From Sporolactobacillus pectinivorans (GTDB lineage Bacteria > Bacillota > Bacilli > Bacillales > Sporolactobacillaceae), in NCBI RefSeq assembly GCF_002802965.1, contig NZ_NXGA01000001.1:2068102-2132101 (forward strand): DNA of 64,000 bases. Reading direction: 5' to 3'. Shown here one piece after another: positions 26,428-36,148 of the stretch. Within the stretch, counting starts at the first letter, position 1, and each line of letters starts with the position of its first letter. The translations under genes and the position numbers were made by a program. Under the pieces are notes generated by a model. That model was not told the DNA's origin. It searched no databases and saw nothing but the letters and a program-made list of their open reading frames with translations.

Positions 26428-26468
26428 GTTTGGATCAAGTACTTATCAATCCAAACTGGGCTGTTTTT
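26428..26468. terminator. Bidirectional terminator
   Basis: AGTTTGGAT pairs with ATCCAAACT around CAAGTACTTATCA. A T-run follows on the plus side and six T on the minus side, so it serves the pyruvate oxidase gene and backs up the gnd terminator. Confidence 0.7.
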
Positions 26469-26485
26469 TTCGACATCATTCGACA

Positions 26486-28213
26486 TCAGAAGAAGCGCCT
26501 GATAATTTCTTTGGCAGAAGGTGTTTTTTCAAGTTTTTGATTCTCAATCAGGGATTTTGCATAAAATTTGGCATAGCCTGCAGCTTCAGCCATCGTAATT
26601 TTACCCGGTACCGGAACGTCGCTATTGTCAATCACAATGTCCAGAATGACCGGAACCTTTGTCGATCGAACCTCATTAAATGCAGGGCGTAAATCTTCAT
26701 ATTTTTCGATACGTATGCCCCGTCCTCCACAGGCTTCAGCAAATTTACCGTAATTAATATCCTCAAGATCGATACCGTAATTCAGTTCTCCTGCGGACTG
26801 CTGTTCAAACTTGATAAATCCAAATTCCTTATTGTTCAGAATCACGACAATAATCGGCCAGTTGTACTTGACTGCAGTCGAAAAATCCTGCATAACCATT
26901 GAAAAACCTCCATCACCGCATATGGCGATCGCCTGGCGGTCGGGAAATGCCTGCTTTGCCGCCATCGCTCCGGGAAGTCCGCAACCCATCGTACCCAGCC
27001 AGGCGGAAATGATAAAATCCTGCTGAGTGAGCTTCAAGTACCGTGTTGACCATATCGTGGCGTTGCCAACATCAATTGAAAAAATAGCATTGTCATCCGC
27101 AATGGATTGAACCGCTGACATTATTGCTTCCGGAGCAAGAGGAGTCTGTGTCTTGCGCATATCCTCAGAGAGCCAATGTTCCCATTGAGACATGCTTTCC
27201 CTGCAATACTCGAGAAAAGGTCGCTGAGAGACCGGCGTCGTATGCTCGTTCAGATAGGCAAGTGCCTCTGCCGAGTCTCCAAGAATGCCCACAGTCACTG
27301 CATATCTTTTACCGATCCGTACAGGATCAATTTCAATCTGAATGCATTTGGCATGATCAGGAAGATATTCTGTATACGGATAATTCGTTCCGACCATAAT
27401 CAGCAAATCACAGGCTTTCATTGCGTCGTATGCAGGACGTGTGCCGAGGTGGCCGATATTTCCCAAAAAATTCGAATGGCTGTCAGGTATCACACCTTTT
27501 CCGCGTAACGTAATAACGACAGGTGCGGCAATGCGTTCTATGAAGCACTTCAATTCTTTTTTGGCTTTTCGCGAACCCGCCCCTGCCAGAATTACCGGAT
27601 TTTTCGCTGAATTGATCAAGGCTACAGCGTCGCTTAAATCGTCGATATCCAGTCCCGGTATTTTCTTTTCAAACAATGTGTTTAATTGCAAGTCATCATC
27701 CGGAATTTCGCCCAATGTCAAATCGTCCGGAATCATGAGGACGGAAACACCATTTTCCTGATAGGCAGTGCGAATGGCCTGATTCACAACCGCCGGGAAG
27801 GTTTCGGCGCTGGCAACGACTTGCTGATAGACTGCCACGTCCCTAAACAGTTCCGGCATGTTTATTTCCTGAAAAAAGTCGGTACCCGTCAGTGTTGTTG
27901 GTGTATGGCCGACGAGGACAAGCATCGGAACGTGATCCATTTTGGCATCATAGAGGCCGCTTAATAAGTGAATTGCTCCGGGACCGTTGACAGCCAGACA
28001 AACCCCTATTTTTCCGGTCAACTTTGCATATGAAGATGCGGCGAGTGCGGCAACTTCTTCATGACGGACTAAATAAAACTTGATTTTGTCTTCTTGTTTT
28101 CGGATTGCCTCGACCATTCTGTCAATCGAGCCTCCGGGCACTCCGTAAATATGGTCAATACCCCAGTTTTCTAACAGCTGTACAACTGCATCGCCTGCTT
28201 TTATTTTTCCCAT
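26486..28213 (-). CDS. Pyruvate oxidase, YdaP type (copy 1)
   Basis: 575 aa; ATG after AAGGGAGACTTAAT, eleven codons inside a longer open frame. A thiamine-diphosphate enzyme: the catalytic Glu of RHEEVAALAASSYA, a central FAD/nucleotide domain, and the ThDP-Mg motif CGDGGFSMVMQDF to NN. The sequence is closest in pattern to B. subtilis YdaP. Members convert pyruvate, phosphate and O2 to acetyl phosphate, CO2 and H2O2, or pass electrons to the membrane. It is a tandem paralogue of the next gene, with a terminator between, so each copy can be expressed alone. Acetolactate synthase is less likely given the overall match. Confidence 0.85.
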   Translation of the reverse strand: MGKIKAGDAVVQLLENWGIDHIYGVPGGSIDRMVEAIRKQEDKIKFYLVRHEEVAALAASSYAKLTGKIGVCLAVNGPGAIHLLSGLYDAKMDHVPMLVLVGHTPTTLTGTDFFQEINMPELFRDVAVYQQVVASAETFPAVVNQAIRTAYQENGVSVLMIPDDLTLGEIPDDDLQLNTLFEKKIPGLDIDDLSDAVALINSAKNPVILAGAGSRKAKKELKCFIERIAAPVVITLRGKGVIPDSHSNFLGNIGHLGTRPAYDAMKACDLLIMVGTNYPYTEYLPDHAKCIQIEIDPVRIGKRYAVTVGILGDSAEALAYLNEHTTPVSQRPFLEYCRESMSQWEHWLSEDMRKTQTPLAPEAIMSAVQSIADDNAIFSIDVGNATIWSTRYLKLTQQDFIISAWLGTMGCGLPGAMAAKQAFPDRQAIAICGDGGFSMVMQDFSTAVKYNWPIIVVILNNKEFGFIKFEQQSAGELNYGIDLEDINYGKFAEACGGRGIRIEKYEDLRPAFNEVRSTKVPVILDIVIDNSDVPVPGKITMAEAAGYAKFYAKSLIENQKLEKTPSAKEIIRRFF

Positions 28214-28330
28214 ATTAAGTCTCCCTTCGTAGGTGCAGCTCAGCATCTATATTGTGTTACATCCCAATTTCCTGTATATTATGCCGCCGAACTGAAATAA
28301 TATGAGAAGCAGATGAAAGATCAGGAAAAT

Positions 28331-28368
28331 AAAAAAAGCATTCAGCTAAACAAAGCGTAGCTGAATGC
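28331..28368 (-). terminator. Terminator between the two pyruvate oxidase genes
   Basis: GCATTCAGCTA pairs with TAGCTGAATGC on the minus strand, followed by seven T. Confidence 0.85.
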
Positions 28369-28390
28369 TCATGCAGGTTTTGAATATGAA

Positions 28391-30118
28391 TCAGATAAAA
28401 TGGCGCATGATGTCTTTCATCGGCGGCATTTTTTCCAGTTTATGATTTTCAACAACTGATTTTGTTGCAAATTTAGTATAACCTTTGGCTTCATCCATTA
28501 CAATTTTTCCTGGAAGCGGGGCGGCATCTTTGTCTACTGCAATGTCGAGGATAACTGGAACATCCGATGCTTTCGCTGCTTCAAATGCGCCTTGCAGTTC
28601 TTCATGTTTCTCGACGTGAAAACCTTTGCCTCCGCAGGCTTCAGCAAACTTTGCATAATCAATATCCTGCAAATCAATGCCATAATTGAGTTGGCCTGCA
28701 GACTGCTGTTCATATTTTATAAATGATAGCTGTTTGTTGTTCAATACAACAACGATGATCGGCCAATTGTACTTAACTGCGGTTACGAAATCCTGCATGA
28801 CCATCGAGAATGCGCCATCGCCGCAAATTGCGATCGCCTGGCGATCAGGAAATGCCTGTTTGGCAGCAAGTGCTCCCGGAAGGCCGCAACCCATTGTCCC
28901 GAGCCATGCCGAAACGAGAAAGTCCTGATTGGTTACATGGAGGTAACGAGTAGACCATACGGTTGCCGTGCCGACGTCCACCGAGAAAATCGCGTTATCT
29001 TCCGCAATGGACTGAATCGCCGACATAACTGCCTGGGGAGCAATCGGCGTTTTCTTGTTATCTTTGTCCTCATCCATCCAGCTCTGCCATTTAGCCATTC
29101 TGTCCTGACAGATTTTCAGAAATGGCCGGTCGGTGACAGGGGTGATATGGTCTGTCAGGTAAGCAAGAGCATCAGCTGCGTCGCCGACAATACCAACTGT
29201 TACAGAATATCTTTTGCCAATGCGAACCGGATCGATATCAATCTGGACACATTTTGCTCCTTCTGGCAGATAGGCGGCATACGGATAGTCCGTGCCAACC
29301 ATGATCAGCAAATCAGCACTTTTCATGGCTTCGTAAGCAGGTTTAGTGCCTATTTTTCCAATGTTTCCCAGAAAATTAGGATGTTCATCAGGCAGCGCGC
29401 CCTTTCCCGGCAGCGTAACAGCGACGGGTGCAGAAATGCGTTCGGAAAATGCCATCAATTCTTTTTTTGCGCCTTTTGAGCCGACACCCGCAAGGATAAC
29501 CGGATTTTTTGCCGCATTAATCAATGCAACTGCATCACTGAGATCGTTTTCAACCAGGCCAGGTACTTTTTTCTCAAATACAGTGGAAAGCTGAGCCGCA
29601 TGATCCGAAATTTCTCCGACAGGGATATCATCGGGTATCGAGAGGACGGCAACACCGCGTTCCTGATAGGCTGTACGGATGGCCTGATTGACAACGGTCG
29701 GGAAACTCTCCGCACTGGTAAGCTCCTTATTATATACGGCCACATCTTTGAACAGATCCACAGTATTAACTTCCTGAAAGTAATCCGTTCCGGTCAATCT
29801 GGAAGGAATATGACCGACAAGCACGAGCATTGGAACATGATCCATTTTTGCGTCATACATGCCATTTAACAAGTGGATGGCGCCCGGACCGCCAATAGCG
29901 AGACAAACACCGATCTTGCCGGTTAATTTGGCGTAGGCTGCAGCTGCCAGCGACGCAACTTCTTCATGACGGACCTGATAGAACTTAATTTTACTTTCTT
30001 TTTTTCTCAGTGCTTCAACCATTGTATCGATGGAATCGCCCGGGATGCCGTAAATATGATCGATACCCCAGTTTTCAAACAACTTGATTACTGCTTCACT
30101 TGCCTTGATCTTTCCCAT
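28391..30118 (-). CDS. Pyruvate oxidase, YdaP type (copy 2)
   Basis: 575 aa, the same length as copy 1; ATG eight to nine bases after AAGGAGGA. Same motifs: RHEEVASLAAAAYAKL and CGDGAFSMVMQDFVTAVKYN. Copy 1 reads NNKEFGFIKFEQQ where this copy reads NNKQLSFIKYEQQ, at the loop near the flavin and thiamine. The better ribosome site and longer upstream region suggest this is the principal copy. It could make ATP through acetyl phosphate when oxygen is present. Confidence 0.87.
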   Translation of the reverse strand: MGKIKASEAVIKLFENWGIDHIYGIPGDSIDTMVEALRKKESKIKFYQVRHEEVASLAAAAYAKLTGKIGVCLAIGGPGAIHLLNGMYDAKMDHVPMLVLVGHIPSRLTGTDYFQEVNTVDLFKDVAVYNKELTSAESFPTVVNQAIRTAYQERGVAVLSIPDDIPVGEISDHAAQLSTVFEKKVPGLVENDLSDAVALINAAKNPVILAGVGSKGAKKELMAFSERISAPVAVTLPGKGALPDEHPNFLGNIGKIGTKPAYEAMKSADLLIMVGTDYPYAAYLPEGAKCVQIDIDPVRIGKRYSVTVGIVGDAADALAYLTDHITPVTDRPFLKICQDRMAKWQSWMDEDKDNKKTPIAPQAVMSAIQSIAEDNAIFSVDVGTATVWSTRYLHVTNQDFLVSAWLGTMGCGLPGALAAKQAFPDRQAIAICGDGAFSMVMQDFVTAVKYNWPIIVVVLNNKQLSFIKYEQQSAGQLNYGIDLQDIDYAKFAEACGGKGFHVEKHEELQGAFEAAKASDVPVILDIAVDKDAAPLPGKIVMDEAKGYTKFATKSVVENHKLEKMPPMKDIMRHFI

Positions 30119-30195
30119 AGAGAAAGTCCTCCTTCAAGTTTAATAGCTTGCTTGAAACATGACAGGATCTGTGCCTCAAGCTTTTATCTTTTTAT

Positions 30196-30211
30196 TTGAC
30201 AAATTTGTGAA
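30196..30211. promoter_or_regulatory. 16-bp near-palindrome upstream of pyruvate oxidase copy 2
   Basis: TTGACAAATTTGTGAA, with the perfect core ACAAATTTGT, lies 78 bases upstream of the start. It also offers a TTGACA -35 hexamer on the plus strand. It could bind a dimeric regulator; half-sites are not a proper Rex consensus. The remaining spacer (30,119-30,408) shows no other element. Confidence 0.35.
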
Positions 30212-30408
30212 CCTTATGAGTCTATTTTATGACTTTTTTAAAAAAATGCAAATGCTTATGCTTTCAAAGTTATAAAAAACCATGATTTCATGATTTGTTG
30301 TTCTTCGATGCCTTAATTTTCTTAAATCTTGTTGTTAACTAGATTTTTTCTCGGAGATCTGTTAAATCTTTATTTAGAATAAAAAAGTATGAAGGAGGAG
30401 TTGACAGC

Positions 30409-30999
30409 ATGAGTTTCGTCTCAATTATCGCGTCACCTGAAAGAGTCTCAGTCGTCAGTGATTGTCATCTGACTGATTTGGATAAAAACGGGGATCGGAT
30501 TGTGTTACCCGGAACAAAACCGAGTATGGTAAAAGTATCGGAAAATCAATTAGTGGTTTGCACGGGAAGCGCATCGGCACTCAAAAAAATTAAGAAAATG
30601 TATCCTTTTCAAAAGGAAAATCATGTTTTTAATGAAACTGCGCTTGAGGCAATAGAGGAGACGATACGGCATGTGCCTTTTGAAAAACAGGATGTCCTGT
30701 TTGCTCTGGTCGATTGTTCGGGACCGGTCTCTTGCATGATTGTTTCAAATAAACCTGGTGATAGACGGCAGACGCTGGTTCCTGACCATCGCAGACTTGC
30801 CGTCTTATTCCTTGCCGGTCGGGAAATTAGTGAAGAGAATGCTAAAAGGATATCGGATGAATTTAATCGGCTCGTTCAGAGTACCGGAAAAGAAAGAACT
30901 AATCAGATCTTTGAAGCACAGAAAAAGCTCAACCAGTACGTTGCGGGACTGGATCATACAGTAAGTCAGCGCATCTATCACCTTTTGCTTGAAAAATGA
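30409..30999 (+). CDS. Ntn-hydrolase-like protein, unassigned
   Basis: 196 aa, ATG after AAGGAGGAGTTGACAGC. The opening, SFVSIIASPERVSVVSDCHL, and later KPSMVKVSENQLVVCTGSA resemble the first strands of proteasome-type Ntn-hydrolase folds, but the start would need trimming to expose a nucleophile, and none is certain. No signal peptide. Function not assigned; similar proteins in Bacillus are uncharacterised. Confidence 0.5.
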   Translation: MSFVSIIASPERVSVVSDCHLTDLDKNGDRIVLPGTKPSMVKVSENQLVVCTGSASALKKIKKMYPFQKENHVFNETALEAIEETIRHVPFEKQDVLFALVDCSGPVSCMIVSNKPGDRRQTLVPDHRRLAVLFLAGREISEENAKRISDEFNRLVQSTGKERTNQIFEAQKKLNQYVAGLDHTVSQRIYHLLLEK

Positions 31000-31125
31000 A
31001 GACCATATAAAATCAGTCCCGGGTCGGAGATTAAACCGATCAGAAGGTTGTTTTTTCAATCGACGCATCTGTTTAAGATGGATCTGTAAGGTTGAAAACT
31101 ATGAAGAAACGGGACGTGAAATGGT

Positions 31126-32403
31126 ATGGCCAGGACATTTAGCATTTTTAAAAATAAGCATTACACGCTGTTGTTTTCAGCATCAGTCACCTCTCAGCTC
31201 GGCAGTGTGATCGGGATGACGGCGCTGGTTTTTTATCTTTTGGATCGTTTCAGCAATCAACCCTATCTCGCCACATTTAACGAACTGATGTCTACACTGC
31301 CTTCACTGCTTATTTTCTGGCTGGTGGGTGTGGCAGCCGATCGTATGGACCGCCAGAAAATTGCGGCTAATTGCGACCTGATCAGCGCAGGATTGTCATT
31401 AGGTTTGCTTGTTTCACTGCTTACTCATCTGCTTTGGCTCATTTTTGCCATGATATTTCTCAGGGCTGCAGTGTCCAAATTCTTTGCGCCAGCAGAACAG
31501 GCCATCATACAGGGCGTTTTAAAAAAAGAAGATTATCCCGTCGCTGCGGGATTAAATCAGATGATCAGCAGTCTGTTCATGATTTTCGGCAATGGACTTG
31601 GAGCAGTTGTGTATTGGCGGGCCGGCGCACCGGGAGCCATTTTGATTGACACCCTTTCGTTTATCGTCTCAGCAATACTGATTCGTTCGCTGAAAATTAG
31701 CAGCGAAGTACGGCTTCCTAATGGTAGTCATATTTGGCGTTCAATTAATCTGGAAATGATAAAAAATGATTTCAGCCAGGGATTTCATTATATTGCCCAT
31801 AGCCGGTTGTTGATTTCACTGATCGCCAGCTTTGCCATTTTCGGTATTATCAACGGCGGTTGCAGTGTCATGCTGATTTTTATTTTAAAATATAAGCTGG
31901 CGCCGGATGCTTATCAGTATATTTCCGTCTGGGGAGGGGTGGTCTCCGGCATTGGTATATTAGCCGGAAGTCTGCTGGCCTCGCTATTTTCAGGAAAGTG
32001 GTCCTATAAAACAATGATTGTTTCTGGTTTGACTGCCAGCGGCTCATTCATTATTGCAGCGGGTTATGCACCGAATGTAGTGGTTTTCTTGGTGCTGATG
32101 TTTTTCTCCACATTGTTTATTCCATTTGTAAATGTTGCGATAGGCGGATGGATGCCCTGTGTTGTTGATCCGAAAATGATGGGGAGGGTGGAGAGCTGGA
32201 GTACGCCGATTATGATGCTTTTTCAGTCATTGACGCTTGGTTTGATTATGGCTGCCTTTCCGGCCTGGATTTCTATAGAGTCAATTTTCCTTATTGTGGG
32301 CAGCCTGACTTTCCTTTCAGCTATTTATTATACCTTTTTCGTGCGGGAGAGCTTAGACCGAATCGCCGCTGTCCCAACTGTGCGGCCTGGTTCTGAAGCG
32401 TAG
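31126..32403 (+). CDS. MFS transporter
   Basis: 425 aa with about twelve hydrophobic helices. The loop between helices 2 and 3 carries VGVAADRMDRQKIAANCDLI, the major facilitator motif A (G-x-x-x-D-R-x-x-R). It resembles the DHA3-type (macrolide-efflux-like) group, as does the LNQMISSLFMIFGNGLGAVV stretch in helix 5. Substrate unknown. ATG start with GGGACGTG upstream. Its stop is 17 bases from the convergent ABC1 gene. Confidence 0.85.
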   Translation: MARTFSIFKNKHYTLLFSASVTSQLGSVIGMTALVFYLLDRFSNQPYLATFNELMSTLPSLLIFWLVGVAADRMDRQKIAANCDLISAGLSLGLLVSLLTHLLWLIFAMIFLRAAVSKFFAPAEQAIIQGVLKKEDYPVAAGLNQMISSLFMIFGNGLGAVVYWRAGAPGAILIDTLSFIVSAILIRSLKISSEVRLPNGSHIWRSINLEMIKNDFSQGFHYIAHSRLLISLIASFAIFGIINGGCSVMLIFILKYKLAPDAYQYISVWGGVVSGIGILAGSLLASLFSGKWSYKTMIVSGLTASGSFIIAAGYAPNVVVFLVLMFFSTLFIPFVNVAIGGWMPCVVDPKMMGRVESWSTPIMMLFQSLTLGLIMAAFPAWISIESIFLIVGSLTFLSAIYYTFFVRESLDRIAAVPTVRPGSEA

Positions 32404-32420
32404 AAAGCAACCGAAAAGTG

Positions 32421-34100
32421 TTAGAACCGCCCGGACCGGAAGATAGCGAGCATCACCAGCAAAAACATGAACAGAACGATGGTTACTGCAATATCGAGGA
32501 TCGGAATCCCGTTGAAAACAGGGTGGCTTCCGAAAGTTTCACCCAGTATTATTCCGGCCAGAATAATACTGAAAGCTAGCAGAATGATGCTGAACGATAT
32601 CCTGTTGGCGGCCCGATCAAGCTTGGTGAGCAGCATTTCCAGCTGAGGAAGTTCCATTTCGACATGCGTTTTTCCCTTATAAAGATGCATCAGCGTTTTC
32701 CGTAATAGTGAAGGAATTTTGATGCTGTTTTCTGCAGCATCGAATAAACTATTATAAAATTTTTTTGAAAGGTGTTCAGGATTCAGACGGTGCAACATCA
32801 ATTTTCTGCCGTAAGGTTCAGCAATTTCCAGAATGCTGATTTGATCGTCAAGCGCAGTGATCAGTCCTTCGAGCGTGATCAGGGCCTTTCCAAGAAGCGT
32901 GTAATCTTTCGGAATGGAAATGCGGTACTTTTTAGTTATTTCAAATATATCCCGGACAACCAGACCAATGTGAATATTCTTAAAGGGGAGGTCATAATAT
33001 TTGTCACGCAATAGTTCAAGATCGGTTCTGAACAATCTTTCATCCATACCATCAGGCATCGATGCCATGAGAAAAATAGTTCGGAAAAGAAGATCAATAT
33101 CTCCTTTCATCAGGCCGATAATCAGGTTTGCAAAGTTGTGCTTCATTTCTTCATTTAAAGTGCCGACCTGACCAAAGTCGATGTAGGCGACTTTATTTCC
33201 CGGAAAGAAAAATAAGTTACCTGGATGAGGATCGCCATGAAAAATACCAGCGATTAATGCCTGATCAAGAAAAGAACGGACCAGGCGTTCAGCGATGATC
33301 CTATGATTGAATCTTTGCGATGAATCATTGACCACATCGCTATATTTGGAACCATGAATGTATTCCAGTGTCAGAACCTGTTGAGTGGAATATCGCCAAT
33401 ATACTTTTGGAATAATGATTTCTTCATCATCAGCAAAGTAGTGGCAGATTTTTTCAGTATTTCTGCCTTCCCTGAAGTAGTCCAGTTCAAGCCGGATTGC
33501 CTGGGAAAATTCTTCGACCAAATCGCAGATCTGAAAGCTTTTTGCCCAGGCATAGCGTTTTTCTATCAATGTCGCTAATTCCCTGAGAATTTCAATGTCA
33601 TTGCTGATCACGGTCTCGATGTCCGGTCTTCTGACTTTGACAACTACACTTTCTCCGGTGACTAATTCTGCCCGGTGAACTTGCGCGATTGAAGCGGCTG
33701 CGAGACAGTCTTCCTCAAATTTGGAAAAGGCATTTTCTGTCGAGGCGCCGAGTTCCTCGCCAACGACGGCTTTAATGATTTTGGGGTCGAGAGGAGTGAC
33801 ATGATCCTGCAGTTTTCTCAATTCTGCAGCGATCTGTTCCGGTATGAGGTCGGTCCTGAGACTGAGCAGCTGGCCGAGTTTAATAAAGGTAGGACCGAGT
33901 TCTTCACACATAAGCCTGATTCTTCTGCCAAGAGGTTTTGCATCACTGTTCTTGCCCGAAAAATCAGAAGCAAGCTGTTTAGGGAACGAAAGCAGGTGGG
34001 ACAGTCCGACATCTTTGACGATGTAACCAAATCCATATTTGACGAGCACGGTAAGAATTTCACGATAGCGCTGAATATGCCGAATGTGCTTACCAATCAT
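32421..34100 (-). CDS. ABC1/UbiB-family atypical kinase
   Basis: 559 aa from ATG, with AGGTGAG just upstream; a GTG three codons earlier is possible. Family signatures are ELGPTFIKLGQLLSLRTDLI, the Ala-rich loop AAASIAQVHRAEL, FHGDPHPGNLFFF (catalytic loop) and YIDFGQVG (metal-binding DFG). Two C-terminal hydrophobic helices anchor it. UbiB/COQ8 relatives support quinone metabolism by ATPase or lipid-linked activity. It follows the phasin-like gene by five bases, so they form an operon, as in many Bacillales. Confidence 0.88.
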   Translation of the reverse strand: MIGKHIRHIQRYREILTVLVKYGFGYIVKDVGLSHLLSFPKQLASDFSGKNSDAKPLGRRIRLMCEELGPTFIKLGQLLSLRTDLIPEQIAAELRKLQDHVTPLDPKIIKAVVGEELGASTENAFSKFEEDCLAAASIAQVHRAELVTGESVVVKVRRPDIETVISNDIEILRELATLIEKRYAWAKSFQICDLVEEFSQAIRLELDYFREGRNTEKICHYFADDEEIIIPKVYWRYSTQQVLTLEYIHGSKYSDVVNDSSQRFNHRIIAERLVRSFLDQALIAGIFHGDPHPGNLFFFPGNKVAYIDFGQVGTLNEEMKHNFANLIIGLMKGDIDLLFRTIFLMASMPDGMDERLFRTDLELLRDKYYDLPFKNIHIGLVVRDIFEITKKYRISIPKDYTLLGKALITLEGLITALDDQISILEIAEPYGRKLMLHRLNPEHLSKKFYNSLFDAAENSIKIPSLLRKTLMHLYKGKTHVEMELPQLEMLLTKLDRAANRISFSIILLAFSIILAGIILGETFGSHPVFNGIPILDIAVTIVLFMFLLVMLAIFRSGRF

Positions 34101-34105
34101 TGGAC

Positions 34106-34459
34106 TCACCTGTCTGTAGTATCATTTTCTAGACCATTACTCTCCGAAGGATGGATGGAGCAATCTTTTGAGCCTTGTTTCTCAAGATTCTCCAATCTTT
34201 CTTTCAATTTGTTATATTCCTCTATAGTAACAAATCCCAAATCTGCGATCGCTCCTTTTGTCTCTTCCCTGAAATCGTTCTTCCATTCGTTTTTTTTTAA
34301 TTTTCCTTTATCATTTAATTTTGACAAATAGGATTTTGCTTCGTTTGCGGCGGTATTTCCTTCAGTTGTTAACTCATGGATGAATTTTTCCGCCTTGTCC
34401 TTGCTGATCACGGTTAAACCAAGACCGATGAGAAAAAATCTTTTCAACTGATCATTCAT
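34106..34459 (-). CDS. Phasin-like helical protein
   Basis: 117 aa; ATG after GGAGTGAGATCT. Layout is a short hydrophobic stretch (FFLIGLGLTVIS), then long amphipathic helices and a coiled coil (IEEYNKLKERLENLEKQ), typical of small phasin-like/PHA-granule-related proteins that precede ABC1 kinases. Likely partner of the kinase gene. No catalytic motif. Confidence 0.65.
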   Translation of the reverse strand: MNDQLKRFFLIGLGLTVISKDKAEKFIHELTTEGNTAANEAKSYLSKLNDKGKLKKNEWKNDFREETKGAIADLGFVTIEEYNKLKERLENLEKQGSKDCSIHPSESNGLENDTTDR

Positions 34460-34554
34460 AGATCTCACTCCAGTCATCTTTTCTATATTTTAACCAACTT
34501 TACAGCCAAAGTATATGAATGCGAATACAGAAAAACGTGTTATTACTGAAAAAC

Positions 34555-34593
34555 AAAAAAGCCGGGAAGAAGTTTTACCCATTCCTTCCCGAC
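34555..34593 (-). terminator. Intrinsic terminator of lexA
   Basis: GTCGGGAAGGAAT pairs with CTTCTTCCCGGC on the minus strand, then six T. Confidence 0.75.
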
Positions 34594-34624
34594 CTTATAC
34601 TGTAACGGTGATCAAAACCGCTGA

Positions 34625-35236
34625 TTAGCTTATGGTTCTGAAAACCCCGATAACCTTTCCAAGAATCGTGCAATTATCCAAAAGAATCGGATCCATGGAC
34701 GGATTCTCCGGCTGCAGCCGGAAATGGTCCTCTTCCTTGAAAAAGCGTTTGACTGTTGCTTCATCCTCCTCAGTCATTGCGACGACAATTTCCCCATTTT
34801 CAGCAGTGTTCTGCTGACGGACGATAACTTTGTCGCCATCAAGTATTCCGGCATTAATCATGCTTTCTCCTGAGACATTGAGAATGAAGGCTTCGTCTTC
34901 TTCAACCATTGAAAGCGGAACGGGGAAATACTCTTCAATGTTTTCCACGGCGCTGATGGGCATTCCCGCGGTTACTTTGCCAATGACCGGAACAGGAACT
35001 GATTTTTCACTAAAAACATTACTATCGTGATCCAGCACTTCAATCGCACGCGGCTTGGTCGGATCACGCCGGATCAAGCCTTTTTTTTCCAGCCTTTCAA
35101 GATGGCCATGCACTGTGGAGCTTGAAGCGAGGCCAACGGCATTGCATATTTCACGCACCGAAGGAGGGTAACCTTTGGTTGCAACTTCATGTTTGATAAA
35201 ATCCAGTATCGATTGCTGGCGATTAGAGATTCTCAT
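34625..35236 (-). CDS. lexA: SOS repressor LexA
   Basis: 203 aa; ATG after AAAAGGAGCAGGGCA, six codons inside a longer frame. N-terminal winged helix ([20 protein letters not shown]). Self-cleavage site Ala90-Gly91 in [11 protein letters not shown]. Catalytic Ser125 (SGESM) and Lys163 (TVKRFF). It represses DNA-damage genes until RecA filaments trigger its cleavage. Divergent from yneA, with four LexA-box-like sites in the shared 170-base spacer, so it regulates itself and yneA. Confidence 0.97.
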   Translation of the reverse strand: MRISNRQQSILDFIKHEVATKGYPPSVREICNAVGLASSSTVHGHLERLEKKGLIRRDPTKPRAIEVLDHDSNVFSEKSVPVPVIGKVTAGMPISAVENIEEYFPVPLSMVEEDEAFILNVSGESMINAGILDGDKVIVRQQNTAENGEIVVAMTEEDEATVKRFFKEEDHFRLQPENPSMDPILLDNCTILGKVIGVFRTIS

Positions 35237-35293
35237 TGCCCTGCTCCTTTTCATATTCTTTTGCTTATTATATCATTTGCTATCTTTCGATGC

Positions 35294-35377
35294 AAACATT
35301 CGTTCGAACTATTGACGCGAACTAATGTTCTTCATATAATATGATTATCGAACAAACATTCTCAAGAACATATATTC
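35294..35377. promoter_or_regulatory. Cluster of four LexA (SOS) boxes between lexA and yneA
   Basis: The Bacillus SOS consensus is GAAC-N4-GTTC. GAACTAATGTTC at 35,319-35,330 is a full match. AAACATTCGTTC (35,294-35,305), GAACAAACATTC (35,350-35,361) and GAACATATATTC (35,366-35,377) each differ by one base. The two nearest to yneA overlap its likely promoter. Confidence 0.85.
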
Positions 35378-35406
35378 TTTAATAATGAATTATCGGAGGG
35401 ATACTG

Positions 35407-35703
35407 ATGAATGCATTTTTTCAACGTCATCAATTAAAGGGAATTTCATATGTTGCAATACTTTTGTTCATGACTGTTGTTCTTTTTTTGACACTGACAA
35501 GCCATGTGACTGCCGACAGCAACGGCTTCAGAACGATTACTGTTGAAAAGGGGGACTCACTGTGGTCCATTGCGCAGGAATATCAGCATCAGAATCCGCG
35601 ACTTTCGAAGGAATCATTTATTGAGCTGGTCGAAAACGAAAACGGGCTTGTTCGCAATCATATTGAACTTGGCCAAAAATTAATCATTCCTATAAATGAA
35701 TAA
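35407..35703 (+). CDS. yneA: Cell-division suppressor YneA
   Basis: 98 aa; ATG after TCGGAGGGATACTG. A membrane helix at about 16-35 is followed by a LysM domain (TVEKGDSLWSIAQEYQHQN to LGQKLIIPI). This is the YneA architecture: an SOS-induced extracytoplasmic protein that delays septation until DNA is repaired. Divergent lexA and the SOS boxes confirm the context. yneB and ynzC, which follow in B. subtilis, are absent. Confidence 0.92.
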   Translation: MNAFFQRHQLKGISYVAILLFMTVVLFLTLTSHVTADSNGFRTITVEKGDSLWSIAQEYQHQNPRLSKESFIELVENENGLVRNHIELGQKLIIPINE

Positions 35704-36148
35704 ATTCAATCGGCTTATCTTACTTACTGGCACAAGAAAAATCTAGGAAATTATTAAATGAGACATGGCTGCCTTTTCATTTGCAAGGCAACTTTTTTAT
35801 GGTATACTGTTATATAACAAAAGGTTAATTAATATGTTTGTAATGAAACAGCAAATTTTAATTGTTTAATCGCGTGTATTTCATTTTGTGAAATACCGAT
35901 TAAAATATGTTAAATTCCTCTCGGTGATCTGACCTTGCCTTTCACCGACAGGTTATTTTTCATCCTCCTTCAGATGAACGCCTTACATCTTTTATATGTA
36001 TAGCGTTCTTCCTTTTTTTGTGGATCCTTAATGTTTTCGATTTTCTGACAAACAATAATCAGGATTTCCAATCAAAGTATGGTTGACCTGATTTCATGGG
36101 ATAGTGTAAACTGAGAAATGGAAAATTGACACAAGGAGGAACAGGCAC
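35704..36148. other. Spacer after yneA
   Basis: No gene seen. Contains a CGGTGA/TCACCG hairpin near 35,922-35,947 and the yneA terminator listed next. Confidence 0.5.
35976..36019 (+). terminator. Intrinsic terminator after yneA
   Basis: GAACGC pairs with GCGTTC, with an inner TTACAT/ATGTA helix, followed by TTCCTTTTTTT. Confidence 0.65.
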
